From positions 1 to 39,659 of the IMG/VR virus record IMGVR_UViG_3300042892_000894: a DNA stretch of 39,659 nucleotides, one strand, 5' to 3'. Source of the stretch: a virus. The notes under the pieces are model-generated. The model was not told where the DNA came from and did not search any database. It saw nothing but the letters and a program-made list of their open reading frames with translations. The position numbers and the translations under genes are program-made. This document shows positions 16,996 to 22,602 of this stretch, one piece after another. Every line of letters starts with the position of its first letter. The first letter of the stretch is position 1.

Positions 16996-17609
16996 CTATA
17001 GTACAAGAGAATAAGATCATCACGGCAGGGCCTAGCCTTAACGCGGTAGAGGTAGAGGGCGCTCTATTGTTAGAGCTATTCGAGGGCGTAAGCTCTCACG
17101 CGGGGCGCGATAAGTCCCTGCCTACGCTTAACGCGGTAGAGGTAGAGGGCGGGGGAGGGTTATTTATCGCCCGTGCTACCGATAGATACCGCTTAATCGA
17201 GGGCGGGGCAAGATCCCTAGACGGTAGCTTAGATAAGGCGCTCATATCCTTAGACGATATTAAACGCATAATTGCATTACTTAAAGCGCATAAGGTGCAC
17301 CGTATCGGGCTTAACCGTATCGGTAACGCCCTAACCGTGAGCGCACTAGGCGATAGCCTTACCGTGACACTATTAGAGGGAACCTTTCCACCTACCGCGC
17401 ATCTATTCGAGGCAAGCGAGGGAGAGACTATAGCTATAGCAGGCGTAGCCTTTAACCCTGCTTACTTTACCGATTACGCTAAGATCGCGGGTAAGGGTGC
17501 AGCTATCAAAGTTTACTTTACGGGTAACGGCAAGCCTATGCGGGTCCGGATCACTAGTGACACCATAAATTGGAGAGCTTTACTTATGCCTATGCGCTAT
17601 CAAGATTAG
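16992..17609 (+). CDS. Sliding clamp-like protein (DNA polymerase III beta-like)
   Basis: The 205-residue product resembles a shortened beta sliding clamp. SLPTLNAVEVEGGGGLFIARATDRYRLI (about 42-69) reads like the clamp strand-turn ending in ATDRYRL. SLTVTLLEGTFPPTAHLFEA (about 121-140) reads like the mid-domain EG-x-FP motif. The end has the typical PMRYQD-like MPMR close (residues 200-203). Bacterial clamps are about 365-390 residues, so one domain appears to be missing and a different oligomer is likely. It would tether a polymerase to DNA. A strong AAAGGGG site precedes the ATG, and hairpins flank the gene on both sides. An 8-residue segment, LNAVEVEG, appears twice near the N-terminus. 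Confidence 0.7.
   Translation: MTIVQENKIITAGPSLNAVEVEGALLLELFEGVSSHAGRDKSLPTLNAVEVEGGGGLFIARATDRYRLIEGGARSLDGSLDKALISLDDIKRIIALLKAHKVHRIGLNRIGNALTVSALGDSLTVTLLEGTFPPTAHLFEASEGETIAIAGVAFNPAYFTDYAKIAGKGAAIKVYFTGNGKPMRVRITSDTINWRALLMPMRYQD
17037..17151 (+). repeat. 25-base direct repeat inside clamp gene
   Basis: Exact copies at 17037-17061 and 17127-17151 are 90 bases apart and in the same frame, both encoding LNAVEVEG. The second copy is at the place expected in a clamp fold. The first looks like an added duplicate. Confidence 0.85.
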
Positions 17610-17666
17610 TTAGTGCGGTAGTATCGTACTCTACTTTTACGGTAGAGTGCGGTACTATCTTACTAA
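17610..17666 (+). other. Long 57-base hairpin after clamp gene
   Basis: Bases 17610-17634 and 17642-17666 pair over 25 positions with one mismatch and a few G-U pairs, leaving a 7-base loop (TTTTACG). It begins directly after the clamp stop codon. No T-run follows. It could block 3' decay, be an RNase III-type site, or fold as single-stranded DNA during replication. Confidence 0.65.
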
Positions 17667-17685
17667 ATTAGTAGGATATCTAGAC

Positions 17686-17706
17686 AGTAAAGGGGTTAGA
17701 TTATGA
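17686..17706 (+). repeat. Leader repeat copy 2 (mini-ORF start)
   Basis: This is the second copy of the 21-base clamp leader (20 of 21 identical), here in front of a 7-codon frame. See the copy at 16975. Confidence 0.85.
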
Positions 17707-17726
17707 ACGAGGGAGAGGGTAAGTAA
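17703..17726 (+). CDS. Seven-codon mini-ORF (MNEGEGK)
   Basis: After the repeated leader, ATG 17703 opens a frame of only seven codons, MNEGEGK, and its stop overlaps the next ATG as TAATG. The residues EGEGK are the same as the C-terminal end of the 78-aa gene that ends at 18535. It looks like the start and the end of a cassette gene joined, with the middle lost. It may still serve to load ribosomes for the next gene. Whether the peptide itself matters is unknown. Confidence 0.45.
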   Translation: MNEGEGK

Positions 17727-17983
17727 TGGACACACTAGAGCAACTAATAAATGAGATATACGAGGATAACTATTCTCACTTAGAGTTTGATGAAGCTATG
17801 GGAGGTGAGGGCTGCTCTTGCCCTATCCATATCACGCTCAACACTATCGTTAAATACAGAGACAAGGGAGAGGGAGAGTGCGATAAGTGCTCTAGCTCTT
17901 ATGATCTATCAAGCAGAGATAACCGCTGCGGAGATTGCGGTAATTGCGATACCTGCTGCACACACGAGAGAGAGGATAAGTAA
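17726..17983 (+). CDS. Cys-rich zinc-binding protein (85 aa)
   Basis: The 85-residue product has an acidic N-terminal helix (DTLEQLINEIYEDN), then many cysteines: GCSCPIH near 29-35, CDKC near 52-55, and CGDCGNCDTCCTHE near 68-81. At least two zinc sites are likely. The start overlaps the mini-ORF stop and uses the junction repeat as ribosome site. A different-frame ORF at 17787 lacks the cysteine pattern and a ribosome site. No family is recognised. Confidence 0.65.
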   Translation: MDTLEQLINEIYEDNYSHLEFDEAMGGEGCSCPIHITLNTIVKYRDKGEGECDKCSSSYDLSSRDNRCGDCGNCDTCCTHEREDK

Positions 17984-18145
17984 ATGAAAGAGTACGGATA
18001 CTATGTAGAGGAGATCGTAATGGTCTGTCCTAAGTGTGCAGCTAACGCGGAGTATGTGGGTCTGCTGACAGTAGCTGAGGAGGAGGGATACCCTGATGGG
18101 TACACTTGTAATGATTGCAACATAGTGATAGGAGGAGAGCTATGA
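17984..18145 (+). CDS. Zinc-ribbon mini-protein (53 aa)
   Basis: ATG 17984 follows the previous stop with no gap. The 53-residue product has CPKC (residues 15-18) and CNDC (42-45), a plain four-cysteine zinc ribbon, between YYVEEIVMV and NIVIGGEL strands. It ends in GGAGGAGAGCTATGA, where the last codons provide the ribosome site and the stop overlaps the next start. The role is unknown. Confidence 0.6.
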   Translation: MKEYGYYVEEIVMVCPKCAANAEYVGLLTVAEEEGYPDGYTCNDCNIVIGGEL

Positions 18146-18318
18146 AAGATAGATACCTAGTAACGCTAGAGATAGAGACTTACGACGGAGATCCTAAAAG
18201 TTGGAATTGGGACTATATCTTTACGGGTGAGGACGAGATCAAGGTAATCGAAAGTCAATGGAAGGGTAGAGTACTACCCACTAATGAGGGAGAGGGTAAT
18301 GAAAGTAGTAATGCGTAA
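18142..18318 (+). CDS. Hypothetical protein (58 aa) with junction-repeat tail
   Basis: ATG 18142 is in an ATGA overlap and has a strong GGAGGAG site. The 58-residue product (MKDRYLVTLEIETYDGDPKS) is a likely small alpha/beta protein with an acidic C-terminus containing NEGEGNESS from the junction repeat. It overlaps the next gene by 20 bases because the repeat is read through here instead of ending the gene. Function is unknown. Confidence 0.6.
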   Translation: MKDRYLVTLEIETYDGDPKSWNWDYIFTGEDEIKVIESQWKGRVLPTNEGEGNESSNA

Positions 18319-18535
18319 AGATTTAGCTGATGAAGGTATGAATATACCTTGTCTGTATCAAGAGGGGGGCTATTTAGACTCTAGCACTATCGCTGAAGCT
18401 ACCTACTTAGGCACGCTCAATGGAGAGGGTAGTGAGGTAGTACTGCAATTAGCTAGAGGGCAAGGAGGGTATAGCGAGATAGTTATAGTTATGTCTATTG
18501 ACCTAGATTACATACAAGAGGGAGAGGGTAAATGA
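18299..18535 (+). CDS. Hypothetical protein (78 aa) ending in EGEGK
   Basis: ATG 18299 is chosen because the junction repeat lies just before it. The frame also allows an ATG at 18284, but that would place the start upstream of the ribosome site. The product has alternating strand-like segments (EATYLGTLNGEGSEVVLQLA, GGYSEIVIVMSIDLDYI) and ends QEGEGK. It may be a small beta barrel. Function is unknown. Confidence 0.6.
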   Translation: MKVVMRKDLADEGMNIPCLYQEGGYLDSSTIAEATYLGTLNGEGSEVVLQLARGQGGYSEIVIVMSIDLDYIQEGEGK

Positions 18536-18684
18536 AACTGACAGACAAAGAATACGGAACAATCATTTTTGCACTAGAGGAGTATCAAAGTATCTTAGAC
18601 AAAGAGGGTGATGTTGCTACCCGCAACTATGTCATAGATTTAATACACAAAGTAGACAACAACAAGGGGGAGAGTAATGAATAG
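18532..18684 (+). CDS. Helical hypothetical protein (50 aa) ending in KGESNE
   Basis: ATG 18532 is in an ATGA overlap right after a junction repeat. The 50-residue product is helical (KEYGTIIFALEEYQSILDKE, NYVIDLIHKV) and ends NNKGESNE, again from the repeat. It could be a two-helix anti-host or regulatory peptide. Function is unknown. Confidence 0.55.
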   Translation: MKLTDKEYGTIIFALEEYQSILDKEGDVATRNYVIDLIHKVDNNKGESNE

Positions 18685-18802
18685 CTGGGAACTGAAAGAG
18701 GATAGCGATGTATCGTGGTGGCATTGTGGCCGTGCGGGTTACTGGGAAGGGCAAGAGGTCTATTGCTCTAAGTGTCAGACTAAATTAGAGGAGGTAGCGT
18801 AA
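18677..18802 (+). CDS. Zinc-binding mini-protein (41 aa)
   Basis: This 41-residue protein has WWHCGRAG near residues 14-21 and CSKC at 30-33. A His-Cys plus CxxC set could hold one zinc. It starts at the junction repeat, overlaps the previous gene by 8 bases, and its stop overlaps the next start as TAATG. Confidence 0.55.
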   Translation: MNSWELKEDSDVSWWHCGRAGYWEGQEVYCSKCQTKLEEVA

Positions 18803-18885
18803 TGAGTAATCTAAAAGAGTGGGTAGAGGATCGCCAACAAAATGGTGATGACGGCACAGAATATGAGGGAGATAGTGATGAATAA
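18802..18885 (+). CDS. Acidic 27-aa peptide
   Basis: The product is MSNLKEWVEDRQQNGDDG followed by an acidic tail from the junction repeat (YEGDSDE). It is short but has a GGAGG site, a TAATG overlap at its start, and an 8-base overlap with the next gene. The acidic make-up would allow DNA mimicry, but this is only a possibility. Confidence 0.45.
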   Translation: MSNLKEWVEDRQQNGDDGTEYEGDSDE

Positions 18886-19039
18886 AGAATACCTAGAGGC
18901 TAAAGTAAAGCTATGCCTAGATCAAGCCGAGATTGACATACACCAGCAAGAGATAGCGCGAGCTATCAAGAACCTAGAGCGTGCCAATAGTGCACTATCA
19001 CGCCTCTTTGGGTTGGACGAGGGAGACAGTAATGAGTAA
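18878..19039 (+). CDS. Coiled-coil hypothetical protein (53 aa)
   Basis: ATG 18878 follows a junction-repeat copy, and I prefer it to an upstream in-frame start at 18842. The product is one long amphipathic helix (YLEAKVKLCLDQAEIDIHQQ, RAIKNLERANSALSRLF) with a tail DEGDSNE. It is likely a small oligomer. Function is unknown. Confidence 0.55.
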   Translation: MNKEYLEAKVKLCLDQAEIDIHQQEIARAIKNLERANSALSRLFGLDEGDSNE

Positions 19040-19190
19040 AGAGTTTATTACTATGGCGCATTACCCCGATAGCTTGGCTTTAATACTAGAGCGACATACA
19101 CCTAGTTACGGGCTATGCACAGAGTGCAGCTCTTTCAGCACTTATGTACCTTACCCTTGTCCTATTGTTGCGGAGGCTAAAAATGAGTGA
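19032..19190 (+). CDS. Small Cys-containing protein (52 aa)
   Basis: ATG 19032 is preceded by the last clear junction repeat. The product has HYPDSLALILERHTPSYG, then CTEC and a YPCP group (near 34-48). Small actinophage proteins with a CxxC and a late YPCP are known to me as a family of unknown role. It may bind one zinc. The stop overlaps the next gene by 8 bases. Confidence 0.6.
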   Translation: MSKEFITMAHYPDSLALILERHTPSYGLCTECSSFSTYVPYPCPIVAEAKNE

Positions 19191-19488
19191 TGGAAGAGTG
19201 CCACGCATACTAGATAATGGAACTAAATTTATGGGAGACAATAATATCTACACCCTGCACCCGCCTAAGTCTGATCTAATTCTATTCTATGAAATCGTGG
19301 AGCCTAGTAATGGTATTCGCTGGGGTGGGGGAGAAGCTAAGTCTGCTATCCAATGGCTATTCCTAGCACCGGTAGGCTCACGCCTATTGGTATCAGCTTG
19401 GGATAGTGATGAGGAGGACGCTCACTTGGTAGGACAAACGATAGACATAACCGAGATTATCCAACAGGCAAGGGAGGTAGGGCTATGA
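19183..19488 (+). CDS. Hypothetical beta-rich protein (101 aa)
   Basis: ATG 19183 lies in the 3' end of the previous gene with GGAGG upstream. The 101-residue product has strands (DLILFYEIVEPSNG, AIQWLFLAPVGSRLLVSAWD) and a C-terminal helix (DITEIIQQAREVG). No family is recognised. It could be a small cytosolic regulator. Confidence 0.6.
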   Translation: MSDGRVPRILDNGTKFMGDNNIYTLHPPKSDLILFYEIVEPSNGIRWGGGEAKSAIQWLFLAPVGSRLLVSAWDSDEEDAHLVGQTIDITEIIQQAREVGL

Positions 19489-19568
19489 TGTATTGGGTGG
19501 GGATAGCGGTAGTAATGGTGATAGTCTATGGACTTATAGTGTGGGAGGACAAGATCAATGGAGAGTAA
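19485..19568 (+). CDS. 27-aa membrane peptide
   Basis: ATG 19485 overlaps the previous stop as ATGA after an AGGGAGG site. The product is almost wholly one membrane helix (YWVGIAVVMVIVYGLIVW) with a short charged end (EDKINGE). Its end overlaps the next start by 11 bases. It may be an early membrane-acting peptide. Confidence 0.55.
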   Translation: MMYWVGIAVVMVIVYGLIVWEDKINGE

Positions 19569-19839
19569 AGAGGTTAGTGGCAAGCAAGCAATTCATTACC
19601 GCAATTACCGGAGAGCAAGAGACAAGGCATTAGTTCGCCTAGCTCACCTGTATCCAGACACATACAAGCAGTTGCTTGATGAACAAAGGAGTTTTGATGA
19701 GCAAGAGGGCAAGACTTGGGTTATTGGTAGTAATAGTAGGCTTACTGTGGGTATTCATACCAGAGCGAACACACCACTTCCCTTTGGAGATCCCTCAGAT
19801 GCAGGAGCGGACGAAGGCTACGATGGAGGAGAAGCGTGA
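19558..19839 (+). CDS. Actinophage-type basic helical protein (93 aa)
   Basis: Residues 12-44 (IHYRNYRRARDKALVRLAHL, then YPDTYKQLLDEQR) match a small basic helical protein that I know from many actinophages, of unknown function, near replication genes. The C-terminal half (about 50-93) is low in recognisable features and overlaps the next gene in another frame by 143 bases. It starts with ATGGAGAG at 19558. The C-terminal half may be shaped mostly by the overlapping gene. Confidence 0.6.
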   Translation: MESKEVSGKQAIHYRNYRRARDKALVRLAHLYPDTYKQLLDEQRSFDEQEGKTWVIGSNSRLTVGIHTRANTPLPFGDPSDAGADEGYDGGEA

Positions 19840-20110
19840 GAATAAAGCACTTGCAATTAGTTACGCAAAAGCACTCGGTTACAGTAACGAAAACATTGAC
19901 TGCTTACTCACCCTTTGGACCCGTGAAAGCAGGTTTGACCACCTCGCAGACAACCCAAGAAGCACGGCTTTCGGAATTGCTCAGCTCCTTAGAGAGCGTA
20001 GTGGAGAGCCTGGTATCCAAATCCTCCACGGTATTAGATACCTTAACCACCGCTACGGAGGGAGTGCGTGTCGCGCTCTCAGCCACAGCGACAGACGAGG
20101 CTGGTACTAA
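19697..20110 (+). CDS. Membrane-anchored lytic transglycosylase-like protein (137 aa)
   Basis: ATG 19697 has an AAAGGAG site at a good distance. After a short basic start there is one membrane segment or signal anchor (about residues 8-21, GLLVVIVGLLWVFI). Residues 51-137 read as a lysozyme-like transglycosylase domain: LWTRESRFDHLADNPRSTAF has the catalytic Glu77 and the NP-x-S motif, followed by GIAQ, HGIRYLNHRYGG and a final GWY. It would cleave glycan strands of peptidoglycan outside the membrane. It lies in the early operon, away from holin and endopeptidase. A different-frame ORF at 19836-20117 overlaps it and is taken as a shadow. Confidence 0.75.
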   Translation: MSKRARLGLLVVIVGLLWVFIPERTHHFPLEIPQMQERTKATMEEKRENKALAISYAKALGYSNENIDCLLTLWTRESRFDHLADNPRSTAFGIAQLLRERSGEPGIQILHGIRYLNHRYGGSACRALSHSDRRGWY

Positions 20111-20271
20111 TGTTTAGATTATGGTTGAGGGTGGGAGTGAAAGCTGGTTGGATCAGCGCACCATACTGTGCAACGCACGATGGCAACTATGATTATATGA
20201 CTGAGGAAGAGGTCAAAGAGTGGGACGAAGGTGGAGATCCTTGCCACCTAGCTATTTCTTTACTGCAATAA
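20110..20271 (+). CDS. Conserved actinophage protein (CxTHDG...DPC type, 53 aa)
   Basis: ATG 20110 overlaps the previous stop as TAATG. The 53-residue product has GWISAPYCATHDG near residues 13-25 and EWDEGGDPCHLAISLL at the end. I know this pattern from many actinophage genomes, function unknown. The Cys-His-Cys-His set may bind a metal. It is the last gene of the rightward operon and is followed by a terminator. Confidence 0.7.
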   Translation: MFRLWLRVGVKAGWISAPYCATHDGNYDYMTEEEVKEWDEGGDPCHLAISLLQ

Positions 20272-20300
20272 ATGCGCTAGGTTTCTAACCCTTTCCTGGC

Positions 20301-20340
20301 AAAACAAAAAGCCCTCGCCGTAACTGGCGGGGGCTTCTTG
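20301..20340. terminator. Bidirectional Rho-independent terminator
   Basis: The stem AGCCCTCGCC/GGCGGGGGCT (20310-20335) with a 6-base loop is flanked by an A-run (AAAACAAAAA) on the left and CTTCTT on the right. It stands between the converging early plus operon and the minus replication operon. For minus-strand mRNA the A-run reads as a T-tract, so it works best in that direction. Confidence 0.8.
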
Positions 20341-20385
20341 CTAGCACTCAGTAGGCGGGCGCCTACCAGTGCGTAAATAATAACA

Positions 20386-20559
20386 CTAGCCACCAGTAGA
20401 GTAAAACCCTTTACCTTTGAAGGTGACACCAGGTGAGTCCCACTTACGCACCATTGGTATATGACAATCAAAGCAAGAAGGCTCACGAGGTTCCTCGTGG
20501 ATAGAGCGTTCAATAGTTAATACTGTGTTGCAATCAGGGCAACGATAGTCATACTGCAT
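20386..20559 (-). CDS. FmdB-type zinc ribbon protein (57 aa)
   Basis: This 57-residue protein starts MQYDYRCPDCNTVLTIERS and has a second CFDC pair near 29-32. It closes with FKGKGFYSTGG, matching the small zinc-ribbon family of FmdB-like proteins (Tyr-Asp-Tyr-x-Cys start, Gly-x-Gly-Phe-Tyr end). The ATG overlaps the previous stop as TAATG. It is the last gene of the leftward replication operon. Its exact role is unknown; DNA or protein binding is likely. Confidence 0.75.
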   Translation of the reverse strand: MQYDYRCPDCNTVLTIERSIHEEPREPSCFDCHIPMVRKWDSPGVTFKGKGFYSTGG

Positions 20560-20948
20560 TAGAGCTGCACCGCCTCTTCTACTGGTAGATAACCTACTAA
20601 CTTTGATACCTTGTTAGATCGTGAGAACTCTGTAGTTGCTGGCATCCAATGGTTAAACCACTCAGGTTCTGCAACATCCATTAGGTCAAAAGAAAAGACA
20701 CCTTGCGGTGTCGAGTTGATGTAGTAGGGGATAAGATCTCGCTCTGCTGCCTGGGTTATCAGCTTGCGATACTTCATCTCCTCTATCAGTAGCGTGGGAT
20801 AGTGGGTATGTCTACACTTTAACTCAATGTAATGACCTGCCTGTACAGAGATACAGTCAAAGGCATCATAGATACCTGGTGCTTTCTCTAAGTCCGGATA
20901 GAAACCTTCACGCAAGAAGGTAAACAATAACTCTTCGTTCATTGCCAA
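20559..20948 (-). CDS. PD-(D/E)XK nuclease-like protein (129 aa)
   Basis: The 129-residue product has YDAFDCISVQAGHYIELKCR (about 27-46), in which Asp31 and Glu42-x-Lys44 fit the PD-(D/E)XK nuclease core, with a preceding acidic residue in the first helix. Small nucleases of this type occur in actinophage replication modules. Its start may be ATG 20948 or the second ATG at 20942. It overlaps the sigma-like gene by 10 bases. Cleavage specificity cannot be told. Confidence 0.6.
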   Translation of the reverse strand: MAMNEELLFTFLREGFYPDLEKAPGIYDAFDCISVQAGHYIELKCRHTHYPTLLIEEMKYRKLITQAAERDLIPYYINSTPQGVFSFDLMDVAEPEWFNHWMPATTEFSRSNKVSKLVGYLPVEEAVQL

Positions 20949-21586
20949 GGACTCACCCCGCCTAGATTATCCTGCAACCTACGCAAAGACTGAGCACACC
21001 TACGATCTGCGGTAGAGATAGCGCACTCTAGTACCTGTGCTATCTGTTGCAGGGTAAAGCTCTCGTGATGGCGCATACGCAAGATTGCTTGGTCCTCTTG
21101 TTCCAACTTAAGATAGCCACGCTTGATGTCAATCAGGTTAGCAAGCAGGTTGCCACCTTCTGCCGGTGATGATGAACCTTTAGGTTGTCCATCTGAAATC
21201 ATCTCTTGTGCTTGCTCTAATACTGTTCCATCTATGACTGATGCAATAACAAAGGGTAACAACTGACCAAGTGTTGCTGACTCGTAGTAAGTCTCATCAT
21301 TAGTTTGATAGCCAGACTTAGCTGCCTTCTCCTTGCGTGCGTAGCGTTCTCCTGCACGCTTCATCTGCCAGGCTATGCGCTGCTCGTTATGTCTGCGCCT
21401 ATCTTCGATAGGTTCCATTAGATAGACAGTATGATCTTCAACCCTAGTCATAGCCCAAGCCATCAACTCTTGCTTGATGTCATCAAGTTCAACGTGCTTG
21501 TTATACCTACGATAGATAGTGTTAGCAACGCTAGGTACTAGGTCATAGATTACTGGGTGTAGTTCAGTCACGAGGCCACTTACCAT
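20939..21586 (-). CDS. Sigma-70-like factor (215 aa)
   Basis: The 215-residue product has a region 2-like N-terminus (ANTIYRRYNKHVELDDIKQE, near 21-40, then LMAWAM) and a region 4-like helix-turn-helix (EDQAILRMRHHESFTLQQIA, then LECAISTADRRCAQSLRRLQ; about 162-205). A long linker joins them. It likely directs RNA polymerase to phage promoters. The start is uncertain: ATG 21586 lacks a strong ribosome site, and GTG 21571 is possible. It overlaps the preceding gene by 23 bases. Confidence 0.7.
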   Translation of the reverse strand: MVSGLVTELHPVIYDLVPSVANTIYRRYNKHVELDDIKQELMAWAMTRVEDHTVYLMEPIEDRRRHNEQRIAWQMKRAGERYARKEKAAKSGYQTNDETYYESATLGQLLPFVIASVIDGTVLEQAQEMISDGQPKGSSSPAEGGNLLANLIDIKRGYLKLEQEDQAILRMRHHESFTLQQIAQVLECAISTADRRCAQSLRRLQDNLGGVSPWQ

Positions 21587-21959
21587 CTAGTACCATCAGT
21601 GCGATAGCACTGTAGTTTAATAAATCAATGAAGCTATCTCGCAGTGACTCGTTCTCTGGTGTAGCACCGCTATCAATCAAGTGGTTGATGCGTGCAGTCT
21701 TGTCGTGCATACGCACACGCAAACCATTGAGTGGTCCACCAGGTGAGAGACTGATGTTGGTTGGACCATAATCTTTGTGCTTCTTGATGAGCAGGTTACC
21801 TGCACCATCTAAAGTAGACCAGACATCAGCTATGAACGCGTTGGTACTGGGCGTATTGTTATCACTTCGCTTTGCGTATCCACGGAAAGGATCTGGAAGC
21901 CCAAATGCTGCAAAGTCTGTAGCATCGTGTCCCACTCTTGTCTTGTCATCATCATACAT
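21564..21959 (-). CDS. DUF1599/Nmad1-like protein (131 aa)
   Basis: The C-terminal half contains KHKDYGPTNISL (near 60-71), GLRVRMHDKTARINHLID and ENESLRDSFIDLLNYSAIA. These match the DUF1599 family (nucleotide-modification-associated domain 1), thought to act in modified-nucleotide metabolism of phages. The N-terminal third is polar and specific. It overlaps the primase gene by 8 bases. No hypermodification pathway (thymidylate synthase-like or kinase) is seen here, so its substrate is unknown. Confidence 0.7.
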   Translation of the reverse strand: MYDDDKTRVGHDATDFAAFGLPDPFRGYAKRSDNNTPSTNAFIADVWSTLDGAGNLLIKKHKDYGPTNISLSPGGPLNGLRVRMHDKTARINHLIDSGATPENESLRDSFIDLLNYSAIALMVLDGKWPRD

Positions 21960-22602
21960 TAGACTCCCCTATCAGTAATTTTCTTGTGGCATCTATACCA
22001 TTGGCTAAGTAGTAATCATTGATGTCCATACCTGGTGGTAGTGTAACGATCTGTGAGTTCATTACCTCGTTCGCCACGCGCTTTGCAAACTCAGCTCCAG
22101 GGTTAGACCCATCCTCTTTAACATCATTGTCACCTACAACATAGATAGTTTCGTACCCCGCAAATAACTTTGGAAAGTGTGGCTTCCAAGCTGCAACACC
22201 TGGTACTCCCACTGCTGGTATGCCTAGCTCACCGCTAGTAACGATGGCATCTAGTTCACCTTCGCATACAACAATATGTGGTGAGTCAAGTGTAATGTCT
22301 GTGACATTAAACAGATGTGCCTTCTGCCCAGTAGGTGAACCATACTTAGGCTTGGCATCATCTAATCTTCTAAACTTAAAGCCAACACAACCACCGGATG
22401 CGGTGATGTATGGGATAGATAGCCACCCTTCATACATCTCGTGACCATTGATTGGGTTAGTAATAGTTCCTAGTTGAAACAGTCCTGCTGTTTCTTCAGA
22501 GATCCCACGTGCGCTTAGCACGGCTAACGCCTCTTGACTTATTGCCTGAGCGTATTGTTGCGCCGCTTCCAGTAGCAATTTCGACTGCGCGTTTAAGGCC
22601 AT
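21952..22602 (-). CDS. Primase TOPRIM subunit (DnaG-like)
   Basis: The 216-residue product has an N-terminal helix-rich part (YAQAISQEALAVLSARGISE, as in DnaG after the zinc domain), a substrate-reading part (KFRRLDDAKPKYGSPTG) and a TOPRIM core: HIVVCEGELDAIV (catalytic Glu, near 110-122) and TIYVVGDNDVKEDG (Asp-x-Asp, near 155-168). It makes RNA primers for replication. The zinc-binding domain is a separate gene that overlaps by 107 bases in another frame. GGAG lies before ATG 22602. Confidence 0.85.
   Translation of the reverse strand: MALNAQSKLLLEAAQQYAQAISQEALAVLSARGISEETAGLFQLGTITNPINGHEMYEGWLSIPYITASGGCVGFKFRRLDDAKPKYGSPTGQKAHLFNVTDITLDSPHIVVCEGELDAIVTSGELGIPAVGVPGVAAWKPHFPKLFAGYETIYVVGDNDVKEDGSNPGAEFAKRVANEVMNSQIVTLPPGMDINDYYLANGIDATRKLLIGESNV

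Larger units (their letters stand above)
17709..19034 (+). repeat. Recurring gene-junction repeat GAGGGAGAGGGTAATG
   Basis: Near-copies of GAGGGAGAGGGTAATG occur at 17709, 18286, 18518, 18664, 18865 and 19019, each ending in the start codon of the next gene. Truncated internal copies are at 17864 and 18422. The purine-rich part is the ribosome site of the downstream gene and also codes for the C-terminal EGEGK, KGESNE or EGDSNE of the upstream gene. Copies vary by one to four bases. Confidence 0.8.

Noticed and set aside
17787-17987. 66-codon plus-strand frame
   Set aside because: It overlaps the Cys-rich 85-aa gene, which has regular CxxC pairs and the junction-repeat ribosome site; this frame has neither.
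19836-20117. 93-codon plus-strand frame with Ser/Thr-rich product
   Set aside because: It starts at a GTGA overlap, which is suggestive, but it lies wholly across the transglycosylase domain whose catalytic motifs are clear in the other frame.
20351-20366. Hairpin GTAGGC-GGGC-GCCTAC as a second terminator
   Set aside because: The stem is perfect but has no T-run on either strand, and the strong terminator at 20301-20340 lies beside it.
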